Source of the DNA: Cellulomonas cellasea | Lineage (GTDB): Bacteria > Actinomycetota > Actinomycetes > Actinomycetales > Cellulomonadaceae | NCBI RefSeq assembly: GCF_030372105.1 | Contig: NZ_JAUDBQ010000010.1 | Span: forward strand, 1 to 64,000 | Length of the DNA: 64,000 nucleotides | Direction: 5' to 3' | Shown: in pieces, positions 1 to 8,314 of the stretch | Layout of the letters: the number at the start of each line of letters is the position of its first letter | How positions within the stretch are numbered: position 1 is the stretch's first letter | Translations under genes and position numbers: made by a program | Notes under the pieces: model-generated | Databases searched by the model: none | What the model saw: only the letters and a program-made list of their open reading frames with translations | Told to the model about the DNA's origin: nothing

Positions 1-993
1 CCCGCCGCACCCCCTGCCGGGCTGCGGGCCGTCCTTCCGGGCGCCCTCGTCGCGATGGCCGTGTCGGCCCTCTGCCTGGCATTCACCGCCTGGTCGCCGA
101 CGTTCCCGGTGCTGCTGGTGGCCATCGGCGCCGGTCTCCTCGCGCGGATGCTGCACCTGGTGCACCCCGTGCTCGAGCCGGGCCTGGCCTGGACGGCGCG
201 CCACGTGCTGCGCGCCGGCGTCGTGCTGCTCGGCTTGCAGGTCTCCGGCGCGGAGGTGCTGTCGCTGGGCGCCGGCGAGTTGCTGGTGCTGGGGGTGACG
301 GTGGCCGTCACGTTCAGCGCCACGCGCTGGCTCGGGCGGCGGTTGGGGGTGGGCCGTGCGCTGAGCCTGCTGATCGCCACCGGCTTCTCCATCTGCGGCG
401 CCGCGGCCGTCGCCGCGATGAGCCCCGTGGCCGACGCGGACGAGGACGACGTGGCCACCGCCGTCGCACTGGTGACCCTCTACGGCAGCCTCGCGATCGT
501 GCTGATCCCCGTGCTGTCCCACCTGGTGGGGCTCGACGAGAGGACTGCGGGGCTGTGGGCGGGCATGTCCGTGCACGAGGTCGCGCAGGTCGTGGCGGCC
601 GCGGGGGCGATCTCCGCCGTCGCGCTCACCGTCGCAGTCGTCGCCAAGCTGGCCCGCGTGGTGCTGCTCGCCCCGCTCGTCGCGGTCGTCGGGCTGCAGC
701 ACCGGCGCAGCGGCGCCACGACCACCGGCAAGCGGCCCCCGGTGATCCCCCTGTTCGTCGTGGGCTTCCTCATCGCCGTCGTGATCCGGTCCACCGGGCT
801 GCTGCCCGACGGTGTGGCGTCGATGGCGCGCACCGCGACCACGCTGGCCCTCGGCGCGGCGATGGTGGCGCTCGGCAGCCAGGTGCGCATCGGCAAGCTG
901 GTGCGCGGCGGCGGACGGGCGCTAGCCCTGGGAGGCGTCGCCACGGCGATCGCGATGTCCGTGAGCCTGGGCGGGCTGCTGCTCATCGGCTGA
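1..993 (+). CDS. YeiH-family putative sulfate exporter, 5' end outside window
   Basis: The protein is a polytopic inner-membrane protein of the YeiH/UPF0324 family, whose members are annotated as putative sulfate exporters; the substrate is not proven. The frame is open from the first base, and the segment around the internal Met at position 55 looks like the middle of the first membrane helix (LPGALVAMAVSALCLAF), so the true start lies upstream of the window. Several hydrophobic helices follow, with the family-like stretches GFSICGAAAVAAM and GLWAGMSVHEVAQVVAAAG. About 330 residues are visible, close to the family's usual 330-350. A hairpin 26 bases after the stop probably ends transcription. 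Confidence is high for family and low for substrate. Confidence 0.85.
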   Translation, partial: PAAPPAGLRAVLPGALVAMAVSALCLAFTAWSPTFPVLLVAIGAGLLARMLHLVHPVLEPGLAWTARHVLRAGVVLLGLQVSGAEVLSLGAGELLVLGVTVAVTFSATRWLGRRLGVGRALSLLIATGFSICGAAAVAAMSPVADADEDDVATAVALVTLYGSLAIVLIPVLSHLVGLDERTAGLWAGMSVHEVAQVVAAAGAISAVALTVAVVAKLARVVLLAPLVAVVGLQHRRSGATTTGKRPPVIPLFVVGFLIAVVIRSTGLLPDGVASMARTATTLALGAAMVALGSQVRIGKLVRGGGRALALGGVATAIAMSVSLGGLLLIG

Positions 994-1018
994 GCCGAGG
1001 GGCCGCCGCCCTGGGCAG

Positions 1019-1058
1019 GCGCCGACGCCGACGCCGACGCGGGCGCTGGCGTCGGCGC
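1019..1058 (+). terminator. GC-rich hairpin after the YeiH-like gene
   Basis: Arms 1019-1029 (GCGCCGACGCC) and 1048-1058 (GGCGTCGGCGC) are perfect reverse complements around an 18-base loop that repeats the GCCGAC unit. There is no T tract, as is common in high-G+C actinobacteria. It probably ends the YeiH transcript. Confidence 0.5.
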
Positions 1059-1133
1059 AGGCCAGCGGTCTGCGGGGCTCCCGGGGCGCCGCTCGTAGCG
1101 CGGGCAGGCGCCGCTGGCTGGCAGAATTCCCGC

Positions 1134-1556
1134 ATGACCTCACCCGCGCTCGTCGTCGCCGCGGCCATCGTCGACGACCTCGACTCGCCCCGGCGCCTCC
1201 TCGCCGCGCGCCGCTCGGCGCCGACGAGCCTCGCCGGCCGCTGGGAGTTCCCCGGCGGCAAGGTCGAGCCCGGCGAGTCGCCCGAGAACGGGCTGCACCG
1301 CGAGCTGCGCGAGGAGCTCGGGGTCCGGGTCGAGCTCGGGCCCGAGGTGCCCGGCCCGGATGACGGCGCCTGGCCGCTGTCGCCCGCCTACGCGATGCGC
1401 CTGTGGCTCGCCGAGGTCACGCACGGCACCCCCGAGCCGCTGATCGAGCATGACGAGCTGCGTTGGCTGCCCATCGGGCAGTGGCTCTCCGTCCCCTGGC
1501 TGGACGCCGACGTCCACATCGTGAAGTCGTTGATGTCGGTCATCACCCGCGTCTGA
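1134..1556 (+). CDS. Nudix hydrolase (MutT-like)
   Basis: A 140-residue cytosolic Nudix hydrolase. The Nudix box is clear at about residues 42-64: GGKVEPGES followed by RELREELGV, which carries the metal-binding glutamates. MutT-type members sanitise 8-oxo-dGTP, and the FPGGK entry into the box fits that group, but other nucleoside diphosphate derivatives are possible substrates. The ATG at 1134 has no clear ribosome-binding site; a CAGAAT hexamer at 1121-1126, seven bases before the ATG, could be a -10 element giving a leaderless mRNA. Longer readings of this frame run into the YeiH gene and are not credible. It appears to be a single-gene unit. Confidence 0.88.
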   Translation: MTSPALVVAAAIVDDLDSPRRLLAARRSAPTSLAGRWEFPGGKVEPGESPENGLHRELREELGVRVELGPEVPGPDDGAWPLSPAYAMRLWLAEVTHGTPEPLIEHDELRWLPIGQWLSVPWLDADVHIVKSLMSVITRV

Positions 1557-1707
1557 CGCGCTGCTGGGCGGCCCACACCTCGCCTCGCGTGGCGCGACGG
1601 CCCATCCGGGGTCACTGTCGAAGGACGCCGTCTCCACCCGGCCTGTGGGTGGGCGCGGCGGCCGGCCCCGGGGGGTCCAGGGCCGTGCGATGAGGGGGTG
1701 TTCGGCT

Positions 1708-2217
1708 GTGGCGACTGCATATGACCCGTTCCAGGAGATGGACCGGCTCGTCGGCCAGATGTTCGGCAGTGCCCGGGCAGCGGCGACGATGCCGATGGAT
1801 CTCTACCACTCCGGTGATCACTACGTGCTGCTCGTCGACCTGCCGGGCGCCGATCCGGGCACCATCGACGTGAGTGTGGAGGACCGGACGCTGACCATCA
1901 GGGCGCAGCGCACCCCCCGCACCGACACCGACGTCCAGTGGCTCGCCCGGGAGCGGCCGAGCGGCACCTACGCCCGGCAGCTCACCGTCAGCCGTGGCCT
2001 CGACCTGCAGAACATCACGGCGACCTACGCCGACGGCGTGCTCGCGCTCACCATCCCCGTCGCGGAGTCGGCCAAGCCGCGCCGCGTCGAGGTGCAGCGG
2101 GGTGGGCATGAGGGGCACCCGACCATCGAGACGTCGACATCGACATCGACGGGCGCCAGCGCCTCCTCAGGCGGCCAGTACCCGTCGTCGACGGAGGGGA
2201 CGTCCGGATCGGCCTGA
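1708..2217 (+). CDS. Hsp20/alpha-crystallin family small heat-shock protein
   Basis: A 169-residue small heat-shock protein, an ATP-independent holdase for unfolding proteins. The alpha-crystallin domain covers roughly residues 30-125, including MDLYHSGDHYVLLVDLPG and the closing GVLALTIPVAESAKPRRVEV strand with its hydrophobic I-P-V motif. The N-terminus ATAYDPFQEMDRLVGQMF is typical of actinobacterial Hsp20. The C-terminal 35 residues are a low-complexity Ser/Thr/Gly tail, longer than usual. I chose the GTG at 1708 because GAGGGGG lies nine bases upstream; an in-frame ATG at 1690 would add six residues. I see no CIRCE or HAIR-like operator. A strong hairpin separates it from the convergent metE. 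Confidence 0.9.
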   Translation: MATAYDPFQEMDRLVGQMFGSARAAATMPMDLYHSGDHYVLLVDLPGADPGTIDVSVEDRTLTIRAQRTPRTDTDVQWLARERPSGTYARQLTVSRGLDLQNITATYADGVLALTIPVAESAKPRRVEVQRGGHEGHPTIETSTSTSTGASASSGGQYPSSTEGTSGSA

Positions 2218-2248
2218 CGCGCGCCTGGCGATCAACCCGCACGACAGC

Positions 2249-2279
2249 GTGGGCCCCGTCCGAGGAGGACGGGGCCCAC
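2249..2279. terminator. Bidirectional terminator between hsp20 and metE
   Basis: A perfect 13-base inverted repeat: GTGGGCCCCGTCC at 2249-2261 and its complement at 2267-2279, with a five-base loop. It lies between two convergent genes and can serve both. Confidence 0.75.
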
Positions 2280-2323
2280 GCCCACGCGTTTCCGGGCTCG
2301 CCCGGCCAGTCAGGTCCGCTGGG

Positions 2324-4675
2324 TCAGAGCGTCGCGCGCACCGTCCGGGTCGCGGCGAGGATGCTCTCCAGGGAGGGCGTGACCTCGGCGTAGCGGCGGG
2401 TCTTGAGGCCGCAGTCCGGGTTGACCCACAACTGGTCGACGGCGATGGACTTGACCGCCGCCTCCAGCAGCTCGGTGACCTCTGCCTCGCCGGGAACCCG
2501 CGGCGAGTGGATGTCGTAGACGCCCGGGCCCACCGCGCGCGGGTAGCCGGCGTCGGCGATGTCGGCCAGGATCTCCATCTTCGAGCGGGCGGCCTCGATG
2601 GACGTCACGTCGGCGTCCAGGCCGTCGATGGCGCCGATGACCTCGCCGAACTCCGAGTAGCACAGGTGCGTGTGGATCTGCGTGTCCGGGCGGACCCCTG
2701 AGGTCGCCAGCCGGAACGAGCGCACCGACCAGTCGAGGTACGCGGCGTGGTCGGCCGCGCGCAGCGGGAGCAGCTCGCGCAGCGCCGGCTCGTCGACCTG
2801 CACGATGGCGATGCCCGCCGACTCCAGGTCCGCGATCTCGTCCCGCAGGGCCAGCGCGACCTGGTTGGCGGTGTCGCCCAGCGGCTGGTCGTCCCGCACG
2901 AACGACCACGCGAGGATCGTCACCGGGCCGGTGAGCATGCCCTTGACCGGCTTGCTCGTGAGCGACTGCGTGTACTGCGTCCAGCCCACCGTGATGGGCG
3001 CCGGGCGCGACACGTCGCCCCACAGGATCGACGGGCGCGTGCAGCGTGAGCCGTAGGACTGCACCCAGCCGTTCTGCGTCACGGCGAACCCGTCGAGGTT
3101 CTCCGCGAAGTACTGCACCATGTCGTTGCGCTCGGGCTCGCCGTGCACCAGCACGTCCAGGCCGATGGACTCCTGCAGCTCGACGACGCGGCGGATCTCC
3201 GCGCGCATCTCCTCCTCGTACTGCTCGGTGCTGAGCTCCCCGCGGTCGTGCGCCGCGCGGGCCTTGCGGATGTCGGGGGTCTGCGGGAACGAGCCGATGG
3301 TCGTGGTGGGCAGCGGCGGGAGCTGCAGGCGGTCCGCCTGGGCGGCCTTGCGGTCGGCGAAGTCGCCACGGCGGAACGCGTCCTCGTCGAGGGCCGCCAC
3401 GCGCTCGCGGACCTCGGGGCGGACGACGCCGGGGGCGTTGCGCCGGGTGGCGAGCGCGGCGTCGGCGGCGAGGATCTGGTCCTTCACCGCGAGGCCGCCC
3501 TCGGTGAGGCCGGTGGCGAGCGTCGCGATCTCGGTGACCTTCTGGTCGGCGAAGGCGAGCCACGAGCGCAGCGTCGGGTCGAGCGCCGGCTCGTCCTCGA
3601 CGTCATGCGGCACGTGGAACAGCGACGTGGACGTGCCGGCGGCGATGGTGGCCTCTGGGCCGACGGCCGCGCGCAGCGCCTCGAGGCGGTCGAGGGCGGC
3701 GCCCAGGTCGGCGCGCCACACGTTGTGGCCGTCGATGACGCCGCCGACGACGACCTTGCCCGCCAGGCCCGGCACGTCCTCGGCGGGGAGCCCGCCGCGC
3801 ACCAGGTCGAGCGCGATGCCGTCGACGTCCGTGGCGGCCAGCAGCGGCAGCGCCTCGTCGAGGTCGCCGTAGGGCGCGGCCACGAGGATCGCGGGGCGCT
3901 CGTCGGCGGGGATCTGCGTGGCCAGCGCGCGGTACGCCTCGGCGACCGCAGCGTGCAGCCGCTCGGTGGGGACGTCCACGGAGTCGGAGACGAGGGCGGG
4001 CTCGTCGAGCTGCACCCAGGTGGCGCCGGCCGCGCGCAGCTCGCGCAGCAGCGTGGCGTACACGGGCAGCACGTCGGCGAGCCGGTCGATGGGGGAGAAG
4101 CCCTCCGGGGAGCCCTCGGTCGCCTTCGCCAGCGCCAGGTAGGTCACCGGGCCGACGATGACGGGCCGGGTCAGCACGCCGTCGGCGAGGCCCTCCGCGA
4201 ACTCGCGCACCGGGCGGTCGCTCGCGTAGCGGAACTCCGTCTCGGGGCCGATCTCGGGCACCAGGTAGTGGTAGTTCGTGTCGAACCACTTGGTCATCTC
4301 GAGCGGCAGGTCCTCGCCGCGGCCGCGCGCCACCGTCGAGTACCCGGCCAGGTCGAGGCGCCCGTCGGCGTCGGCCAGGTCCGCGAACCGGGCCGGCACG
4401 GCGCCCAGCAGGGCCGTCGCGTCGAGCACCTGGTCGTAGAACGAGAAGGCGGACGGGATGGCTGGCACGTCGGTGCGCAGCCCCAACTCGGCCAGGCGGG
4501 CGCGGGTGCGGCGGCGCAGGTCGGCCGCGACGGCCTCGACCTCGGCGGCGTCGGAGCGTCCGGCCCAGAAGGCCTCGATGGCCCTCTTGAGCTCGCGGCG
4601 CGGCCCGATGCGCGGGTAGCCGAGGACGGTGCCGGCCGGGAACTCCGGCGTGGCGGTCGTGTCGTTCGTGGTCAT
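2324..4675 (-). CDS. metE: Cobalamin-independent methionine synthase
   Basis: MetE (783 residues) transfers the methyl group of 5-methyltetrahydrofolate triglutamate to homocysteine, the last step of methionine synthesis, in the cytosol. The N-terminal barrel opens with [21 protein letters not shown]. The catalytic half contains [13 protein letters not shown], the zinc-site THLCYSEF and [11 protein letters not shown] with its zinc-binding Cys, as well as GPVTI and DEPALRE. Length is normal for the family. The ATG at 4675 follows the metF stop by two bases, so the two genes are almost certainly translationally coupled. The frame stays open upstream to 5128, but that part lies inside metF and lacks homology. 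As second gene after the SAM riboswitch it should be repressed by S-adenosylmethionine. Confidence 0.97.
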   Translation of the reverse strand: MTTNDTTATPEFPAGTVLGYPRIGPRRELKRAIEAFWAGRSDAAEVEAVAADLRRRTRARLAELGLRTDVPAIPSAFSFYDQVLDATALLGAVPARFADLADADGRLDLAGYSTVARGRGEDLPLEMTKWFDTNYHYLVPEIGPETEFRYASDRPVREFAEGLADGVLTRPVIVGPVTYLALAKATEGSPEGFSPIDRLADVLPVYATLLRELRAAGATWVQLDEPALVSDSVDVPTERLHAAVAEAYRALATQIPADERPAILVAAPYGDLDEALPLLAATDVDGIALDLVRGGLPAEDVPGLAGKVVVGGVIDGHNVWRADLGAALDRLEALRAAVGPEATIAAGTSTSLFHVPHDVEDEPALDPTLRSWLAFADQKVTEIATLATGLTEGGLAVKDQILAADAALATRRNAPGVVRPEVRERVAALDEDAFRRGDFADRKAAQADRLQLPPLPTTTIGSFPQTPDIRKARAAHDRGELSTEQYEEEMRAEIRRVVELQESIGLDVLVHGEPERNDMVQYFAENLDGFAVTQNGWVQSYGSRCTRPSILWGDVSRPAPITVGWTQYTQSLTSKPVKGMLTGPVTILAWSFVRDDQPLGDTANQVALALRDEIADLESAGIAIVQVDEPALRELLPLRAADHAAYLDWSVRSFRLATSGVRPDTQIHTHLCYSEFGEVIGAIDGLDADVTSIEAARSKMEILADIADAGYPRAVGPGVYDIHSPRVPGEAEVTELLEAAVKSIAVDQLWVNPDCGLKTRRYAEVTPSLESILAATRTVRATL

Positions 4676-4677
4676 GC

Positions 4678-5724
4678 TCAGCCCCTCGAGGTCTGGTGAT
4701 CGGCTTGGGTGGGGGTGACCTGCGGCGCGCCGGCAGCCGGTCGGGCGAGGGGGCCTGGGGTGGCCCCGCCGCCGAGATGTGCGCCCTCGAGCAGGTCGAG
4801 CGCGGCGTGGTGGGTGTTGAACGTGTAGATGTGGACGCCCGGCGCCCCGCCGTCGAGCACGGCGTTCACCAGGTCGACGCCCGCGCGGATGCCGATGCGG
4901 TGGCGCGCGACCTCGTCGTCGACGGACTCCAGCCGGGCCAGCAGGTCGCGCGGGACCTGCACGCCGGTGAGCGCCTCGAGCCGCATCAGGCGGCCCGGGT
5001 CGGTGGTGGGGATGATGCCGGGGATGATCGGGATGGTGACGCCGGCCCGTCGGGCCTCCGCGACCATGCCCAGGTAGGACGCCGGGTCGTAGAACACCTG
5101 CGAGATGGCGAAGTCGGCGCCGGCGCACTGCTTGTCGAGCAGCGCGGCGATGTCCTGCTCGCGGGTGCTGCCCACGGGCGCGTTGCCGCGGGGGAACGCC
5201 GCGACGGCCACCGACAGCGGGCGGACGGTGGCCCGCACGGCCTGCGCGGGGCTCTGGGCGCGGCGCCGGGCCTCGATCTGCCGCAGCAGCGCGACCAGCT
5301 CGGCCGCGGTGCGCAGCCCGTCGGGGTGGGGATGCCAGCCGGACTGGTCGGACGGCGGGTCGCCGCGCAGGGCGAGGAAGGAGCGCACGCCCTCGTCGAG
5401 GAACTCCTCGACGACCTCGACGACCTCCGCGCGGGAGGTGCCGACGCAGGTCAGGTGCGCGATGGGGTTCAGGGCCGTCTCGCGGAGCAGGCGGCGCACC
5501 AGTCGGCGGGTGGTGTCACGGGTCTTGCCCTCGACGCCGTAGGTCACGGAGACGAAGTCGGGGCGGGCCGAGCTCAGCGCCTGGATGGTCTCCCAGAGCC
5601 GGGGCGCGGCGTCGGGGTTGCGCGGCGGGTAGAGCTCGAACGAGACCGTGGGGCGGTCCATGAGCGCGAGGTGCTCGCGCGTCGCGACCTCGATCGGGTC
5701 GTCGTTCCAGGCCGCGGCGCTCAT
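4678..5724 (-). CDS. metF: 5,10-methylenetetrahydrofolate reductase
   Basis: MetF (348 residues) reduces 5,10-methylene-THF to 5-methyl-THF with FAD, supplying the methyl donor used by MetE next door. The TIM-barrel start [15 protein letters not shown] corresponds to the family's SFEFFPPR motif; [28 protein letters not shown] and [13 protein letters not shown] are typical further landmarks. It is longer than the E. coli enzyme (about 296), partly from the insert near [16 protein letters not shown] and a Pro/Gly-rich C-terminus. I took the ATG at 5724 because it places about 27 residues before the first barrel strand; the open frame runs to 5922 across the riboswitch, which argues against earlier starts. 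Transcribed with metE. Confidence 0.93.
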   Translation of the reverse strand: MSAAAWNDDPIEVATREHLALMDRPTVSFELYPPRNPDAAPRLWETIQALSSARPDFVSVTYGVEGKTRDTTRRLVRRLLRETALNPIAHLTCVGTSRAEVVEVVEEFLDEGVRSFLALRGDPPSDQSGWHPHPDGLRTAAELVALLRQIEARRRAQSPAQAVRATVRPLSVAVAAFPRGNAPVGSTREQDIAALLDKQCAGADFAISQVFYDPASYLGMVAEARRAGVTIPIIPGIIPTTDPGRLMRLEALTGVQVPRDLLARLESVDDEVARHRIGIRAGVDLVNAVLDGGAPGVHIYTFNTHHAALDLLEGAHLGGGATPGPLARPAAGAPQVTPTQADHQTSRG

Positions 5725-5794
5725 CGGGGCCACCGGCGGCCCGGGCGCGGCGCAGCCGCGGGACGACAACGATCCATGCAGGTCATGGTCAGCT

Positions 5795-5886
5795 CCATCG
5801 ACCCTGGCGGAAGCACCCACACCCGCGATGAACGAGGGGGGTTGCTGCGGCGTCGTCGAGCCAGGTCTCTCGGCCGCTCTGGATGG
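5795..5886 (-). promoter_or_regulatory. SAM-I/IV-like riboswitch upstream of metF-metE
   Basis: Read on the minus strand, the region shows the core of the S-box/SAM-I clan. P1 is CCATC (5886-5882) with GATGG (5799-5795); AGAG follows (5880-5877); P2a is GCGGC (5877-5873) with GCCGC (5851-5847); P2b is CGAG (5872-5869) with CTCG (5860-5857); an ACGAC kink-turn-like bulge (5856-5852) is followed by GCAACC (5845-5840); GGTGCTTCC lies at 5817-5809. The P2 loop CCTGG (5865-5861) can pair with CCAGG (5807-5803), a pseudoknot, and no P4 hairpin is seen, which points to the SAM-IV or SAM-I/IV variant. A hairpin at 5742-5727 just before the metF ATG may be the expression platform. Context (metF-metE) fits. 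Confidence 0.72.
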
Positions 5887-5893
5887 TGACGCA

Positions 5894-5922
5894 ATGCTAG
5901 GCCCATACCGCCATATGGGCAA
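5894..5922 (-). promoter_or_regulatory. metF promoter with internal palindromic operator
   Basis: On the minus strand, TTGCCC (5922-5917) and TAGCAT (5899-5894) are separated by 17 bases; the predicted start near 5887 falls exactly at the first base of the riboswitch, which supports both calls. The spacer carries the inverted repeat GCCCATA-N6-TATGGGC (5901-5907 and 5914-5920), a likely site for an unidentified repressor. Confidence 0.55.
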
Positions 5923-5947
5923 TAGTTCTCACGGATCGAGATTCAGC

Positions 5948-5987
5948 GGTAGCGGGCCGGCCGCTTCGGACGAGTCGTCCCGCTACC
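5948..5987. repeat. Inverted repeat between metF and arsC promoters
   Basis: Arms GGTAGCGGG (5948-5956) and CCCGCTACC (5979-5987) are perfect complements around 22 bases. It lies in the divergent region between metF and arsC, and its role is unknown. The rest of 5725-6090 holds only the riboswitch, the metF promoter and no credible gene. Confidence 0.4.
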
Positions 5988-6090
5988 TCCTGATTATCGC
6001 GCGCCACACGGCTTCGCGGCAGGCCCCTGGAATCGATGAAGATCGATGCGCGCCTTGTGCCTGCGCGCTGACCGGCGCGAACATAGAGCC

Positions 6091-6504
6091 ATGTCGATAC
6101 GTCCCTCTGCCCTGTTCGTCTGCGTGCACAACGCCGGCCGCTCCCAGATGGCCGCCGGATACCTGCGCGCGCTGTCGGGCGGGGCGGTGGAAGTCCGCTC
6201 CGCGGGCTCCGCGCCGGCGGACCAGATCAACGCCGTCGCCGTCGAGGCCATGCTCGAAGACGGCGTCGACATCCGCTCCGAGCAGCCCAAGGTCCTCACC
6301 ACCGACGCGGTGCAGGCCTCCGACGTCGTCATCACCATGGGCTGCGGCGACGCGTGCCCGATCTTCCCCGGCAAGCGTTACGAGGACTGGGCCCTAGCGG
6401 ACCCGGCCGGCCAGGGCATCGAGGCGGTGCGCCCCATCCGCGACGAGATCCGCGCGCGCGTGCTCACACTGCTCGACGAGTTGGGCGTCGAGCCAGCGCG
6501 CTGA
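6091..6504 (+). CDS. arsC: Low-molecular-weight-phosphatase-type arsenate reductase, probably mycothiol-dependent
   Basis: A 137-residue protein of the LMW-PTP fold. The P-loop CVHNAGRS (residues 11-18) gives the CX5R catalytic site, and ITMGCGDACPIFPGKRYEDW with DPAGQ carries the acidic residues seen in actinobacterial ArsC. That group, known from Corynebacterium glutamicum, reduces arsenate through a mycothiol adduct and mycoredoxin; I infer this by family, as only the family motifs can be seen here. The start ATG at 6091 places the P-loop at the normal distance from the N-terminus. No arsR, acr3 or arsB lies nearby, so it stands alone between metF (divergent) and hipA (convergent). A protein phosphatase role is a less likely alternative. 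Confidence 0.85.
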   Translation: MSIRPSALFVCVHNAGRSQMAAGYLRALSGGAVEVRSAGSAPADQINAVAVEAMLEDGVDIRSEQPKVLTTDAVQASDVVITMGCGDACPIFPGKRYEDWALADPAGQGIEAVRPIRDEIRARVLTLLDELGVEPAR

Positions 6505-6530
6505 CGCTCACCGCCGGTCCGTGGACGCGC

Positions 6531-7952
6531 TCAGGCGCCCCACCGGTCATCCTGGATTGAGGCGTCCTGTGTGAGCTCGGCGTTGGGCTCTGCTGGCGCC
6601 GCGGCGGCCTGCTTGTGCGCACGCCTCCCAGCGCGCCCCTGGCCAGGCAGCGTCTCGATGAATGGGGTGACGACCCTGCCGCCGCTGCGCCGAGTGCTCG
6701 CAAGACCCTCCCGCGTCTGTTGGGCGACGGCGGCGATGTTCGTCGCGACTGCGCCTGCCAAGAAGTCGGCGTCGGGCGAGTCAGTCTCTTCGGCAGCCTG
6801 CGCGAACGCTGGCGGGATCGTCGTGGCGAGGTCGTCGACCCAGTCGACCACCTGCGCGACCGGTAGGCCGAGCGCCCGGGCGAACTTCTCCCAGTTGCCC
6901 AGCTCGACGTCTCCGAAGCGGCGCTCCCCTCCGATCGACATGGCCCCCTTGGGGTAGCGGAGGCGGCCTGCCGCGTCGGGGATCAACCCGGTGGCGACGT
7001 CGTACAGCGGCGCCAGGGTGGCGCTGCCCCCGATCAGGAGCAGCCCGTAGTTCTTGCCGTGGGCGTCAGGCGCCCCCAGGATCTGGTTGGCGATCACCGC
7101 GCGAGCGAACCTCTCGATCGAGGCGGCATCGGCGGCAGTGCGCAGCAGGTCGGCGATCCGCTGCGCGCCCGGACCGCCGTCAGACTCGTACTTGCGGCTG
7201 GGGTCCATGCCGTGGGCTTGAACCACGTCCTCCTGGTGAATCCGGATCGTGGCCCCGGACGCTGCGGTGCGCCGGTCGAACCGGGTCACCACGATCGCGT
7301 CCTGATCCTCGAAAGCCAGGTAGTGGGTCTCGGCGATCTCCAGCCCGACCAAGGCAAGCGCGCGCATGCTGACGTGCTCGGACAGCGCCTGGGCGCGGAT
7401 CCTGCCGATTCCGGGCTTGACGATGTGGGTGGAGGGCGCGCTTCCGTCGGCGAAGGCCCATCCGTCCGGAGTGCGAGCGAGGGTGAACTTGGACTGGGCG
7501 CCCGCCAGGCTCCAATGCGCATCGTCGTCGTCCTGCCACGCGGCGTCGTCGTGGCGGATGCGGCGCAGCTTGTCGGCGATCGCGGCGTCACTTGCGGGCG
7601 TCAGCTCGCCTGGGCGGTTGATGGCGTCGTCAATAGCGTCCTCGGAGGTGAAGACGGCTCCCCCAGGGACGTCCAGCCCCACGTGGGCGATCAAGCCGAG
7701 CGTGTTGCCGGTGCGCACCCCCGCCTTGCGTGCCCACCGCTGGCGCACCTCTGCGTGGTCGGGCAGGAGCCCTCTCAGGTACGCCTCGACGGCCCGGCCG
7801 CTGTAGGGGGTGGCGCTGACCGGCATGGACAGCGACAGGGGCGTGGGGTTCTCGTGGATGCGGTACTCGGGGAGGTACTCCAGCCTGGTGCGTTCGCCGT
7901 CACGGTCGATGACGCCGGCCACCTGCCCGTACAGCGCGAACGCGAGCCTCAT
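6531..7952 (-). CDS. hipA: HipA-family serine/threonine kinase toxin
   Basis: The toxin half of a type II toxin-antitoxin module (473 residues). HipA kinases phosphorylate glutamyl-tRNA synthetase in E. coli, halting growth; the target here is unknown. The N-terminal coupling subdomain (LAFALYGQVAGVIDRDGERTRLEY) is followed by the nucleotide-binding GAQSKFTLA near residue 150, the catalytic DAHGKN motif near 300 and the metal-binding YDVATGL after it, so the active site is intact. It is somewhat longer than E. coli HipA (440) through a charged C-terminal tail (LPGQGRAGRRAHKQAAAAP). The ATG overlaps the hipB stop by four bases (ATGA), so toxin output depends on antitoxin translation. Confidence 0.93.
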   Translation of the reverse strand: MRLAFALYGQVAGVIDRDGERTRLEYLPEYRIHENPTPLSLSMPVSATPYSGRAVEAYLRGLLPDHAEVRQRWARKAGVRTGNTLGLIAHVGLDVPGGAVFTSEDAIDDAINRPGELTPASDAAIADKLRRIRHDDAAWQDDDDAHWSLAGAQSKFTLARTPDGWAFADGSAPSTHIVKPGIGRIRAQALSEHVSMRALALVGLEIAETHYLAFEDQDAIVVTRFDRRTAASGATIRIHQEDVVQAHGMDPSRKYESDGGPGAQRIADLLRTAADAASIERFARAVIANQILGAPDAHGKNYGLLLIGGSATLAPLYDVATGLIPDAAGRLRYPKGAMSIGGERRFGDVELGNWEKFARALGLPVAQVVDWVDDLATTIPPAFAQAAEETDSPDADFLAGAVATNIAAVAQQTREGLASTRRSGGRVVTPFIETLPGQGRAGRRAHKQAAAAPAEPNAELTQDASIQDDRWGA

Positions 7953-8212
7953 GAGTCTTCCAGCAGATCGGACAGGGCCTGCTCGGCGGAGGGTGTGCGG
8001 TGGTCGACCAGGCTCAGGGCGGCGTCCAGTGCGCGCATCACGGCCAGCACCCGGTTCAGCTCGGCGCGAGGGCGGCGGCCGCGCTCGATGTCGATCACGA
8101 AGCCGCGGGAGACGCCGGCGCGGTCGGCGAGCTGCGCCTGCGTCAGGCCGGCGCGGGCGCGCCGGTCACGCAACGCGGCGCCCAGCTCGATCTCATTCCG
8201 GACAGGCCTCAT
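7949..8212 (-). CDS. hipB: HipB-like XRE antitoxin and autorepressor
   Basis: An 87-residue DNA-binding antitoxin, first gene of the hipBA operon. The helix-turn-helix is plain: LGAALRDRRARAGLTQAQLADRAG then VSRGFVIDIERGRRP, residues about 8-48. The C-terminus is short and acidic (SDLLEDS). I chose the ATG at 8212 (MRPVRNEIELG); the open frame reaches 8260, but that part overlaps two operator copies and has no homology. The three 18-base palindromes just upstream are the probable binding sites for autoregulation. Confidence 0.88.
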   Translation of the reverse strand: MRPVRNEIELGAALRDRRARAGLTQAQLADRAGVSRGFVIDIERGRRPRAELNRVLAVMRALDAALSLVDHRTPSAEQALSDLLEDS

Positions 8213-8215
8213 GAA

Positions 8216-8285
8216 TGTCACAGTACTACGACAAGAGCACATGTCGCGGTGCTGCGACAATCCAAGTTGTCGCGGTAGTACGACA
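8216..8285. promoter_or_regulatory. Three HipB operators at 26-base spacing
   Basis: Three copies of an 18-base palindrome, consensus TGTCRCRGTRSTRCGACA, lie at 8216-8233, 8242-8259 and 8268-8285. Start-to-start spacing is exactly 26 bases, about two and a half helical turns. The first copy begins four bases upstream of the hipB ATG. The half-sites TGTCG/CGACA differ from the E. coli hip operator but the layout is the same type. The hipBA promoter must lie within this array. Confidence 0.75.
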
Positions 8286-8314
8286 CAGGATGGCAGGTGT
8301 AGTCGTGCCGCGGG

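Noticed and set aside
555-1133. N-terminal extension of the Nudix gene to 555
   Set aside because: The extension runs through the YeiH gene in another frame and reads as Arg/Ala low complexity.
4676-5128. Extension of metE to an upstream ATG
   Set aside because: The extra 151 codons lie inside metF in another frame and match nothing in MetE; the coupled start at 4675 gives the normal N-terminus.
5725-5990. Cobalamin riboswitch before metE/metF
   Set aside because: metE is often B12-controlled, but I see no B12-box GCCACTG pattern; the conserved elements fit the SAM clan.
6091-6504. Part of an arsenic-resistance operon
   Set aside because: No arsR, efflux pump or arsenite gene is adjacent, so arsC is annotated as a stand-alone gene.
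8216-8285. The three 18-base repeats as a short CRISPR array
   Set aside because: The units are palindromic, 26 bases apart with eight-base gaps too short for spacers, and lie at the hipB promoter.
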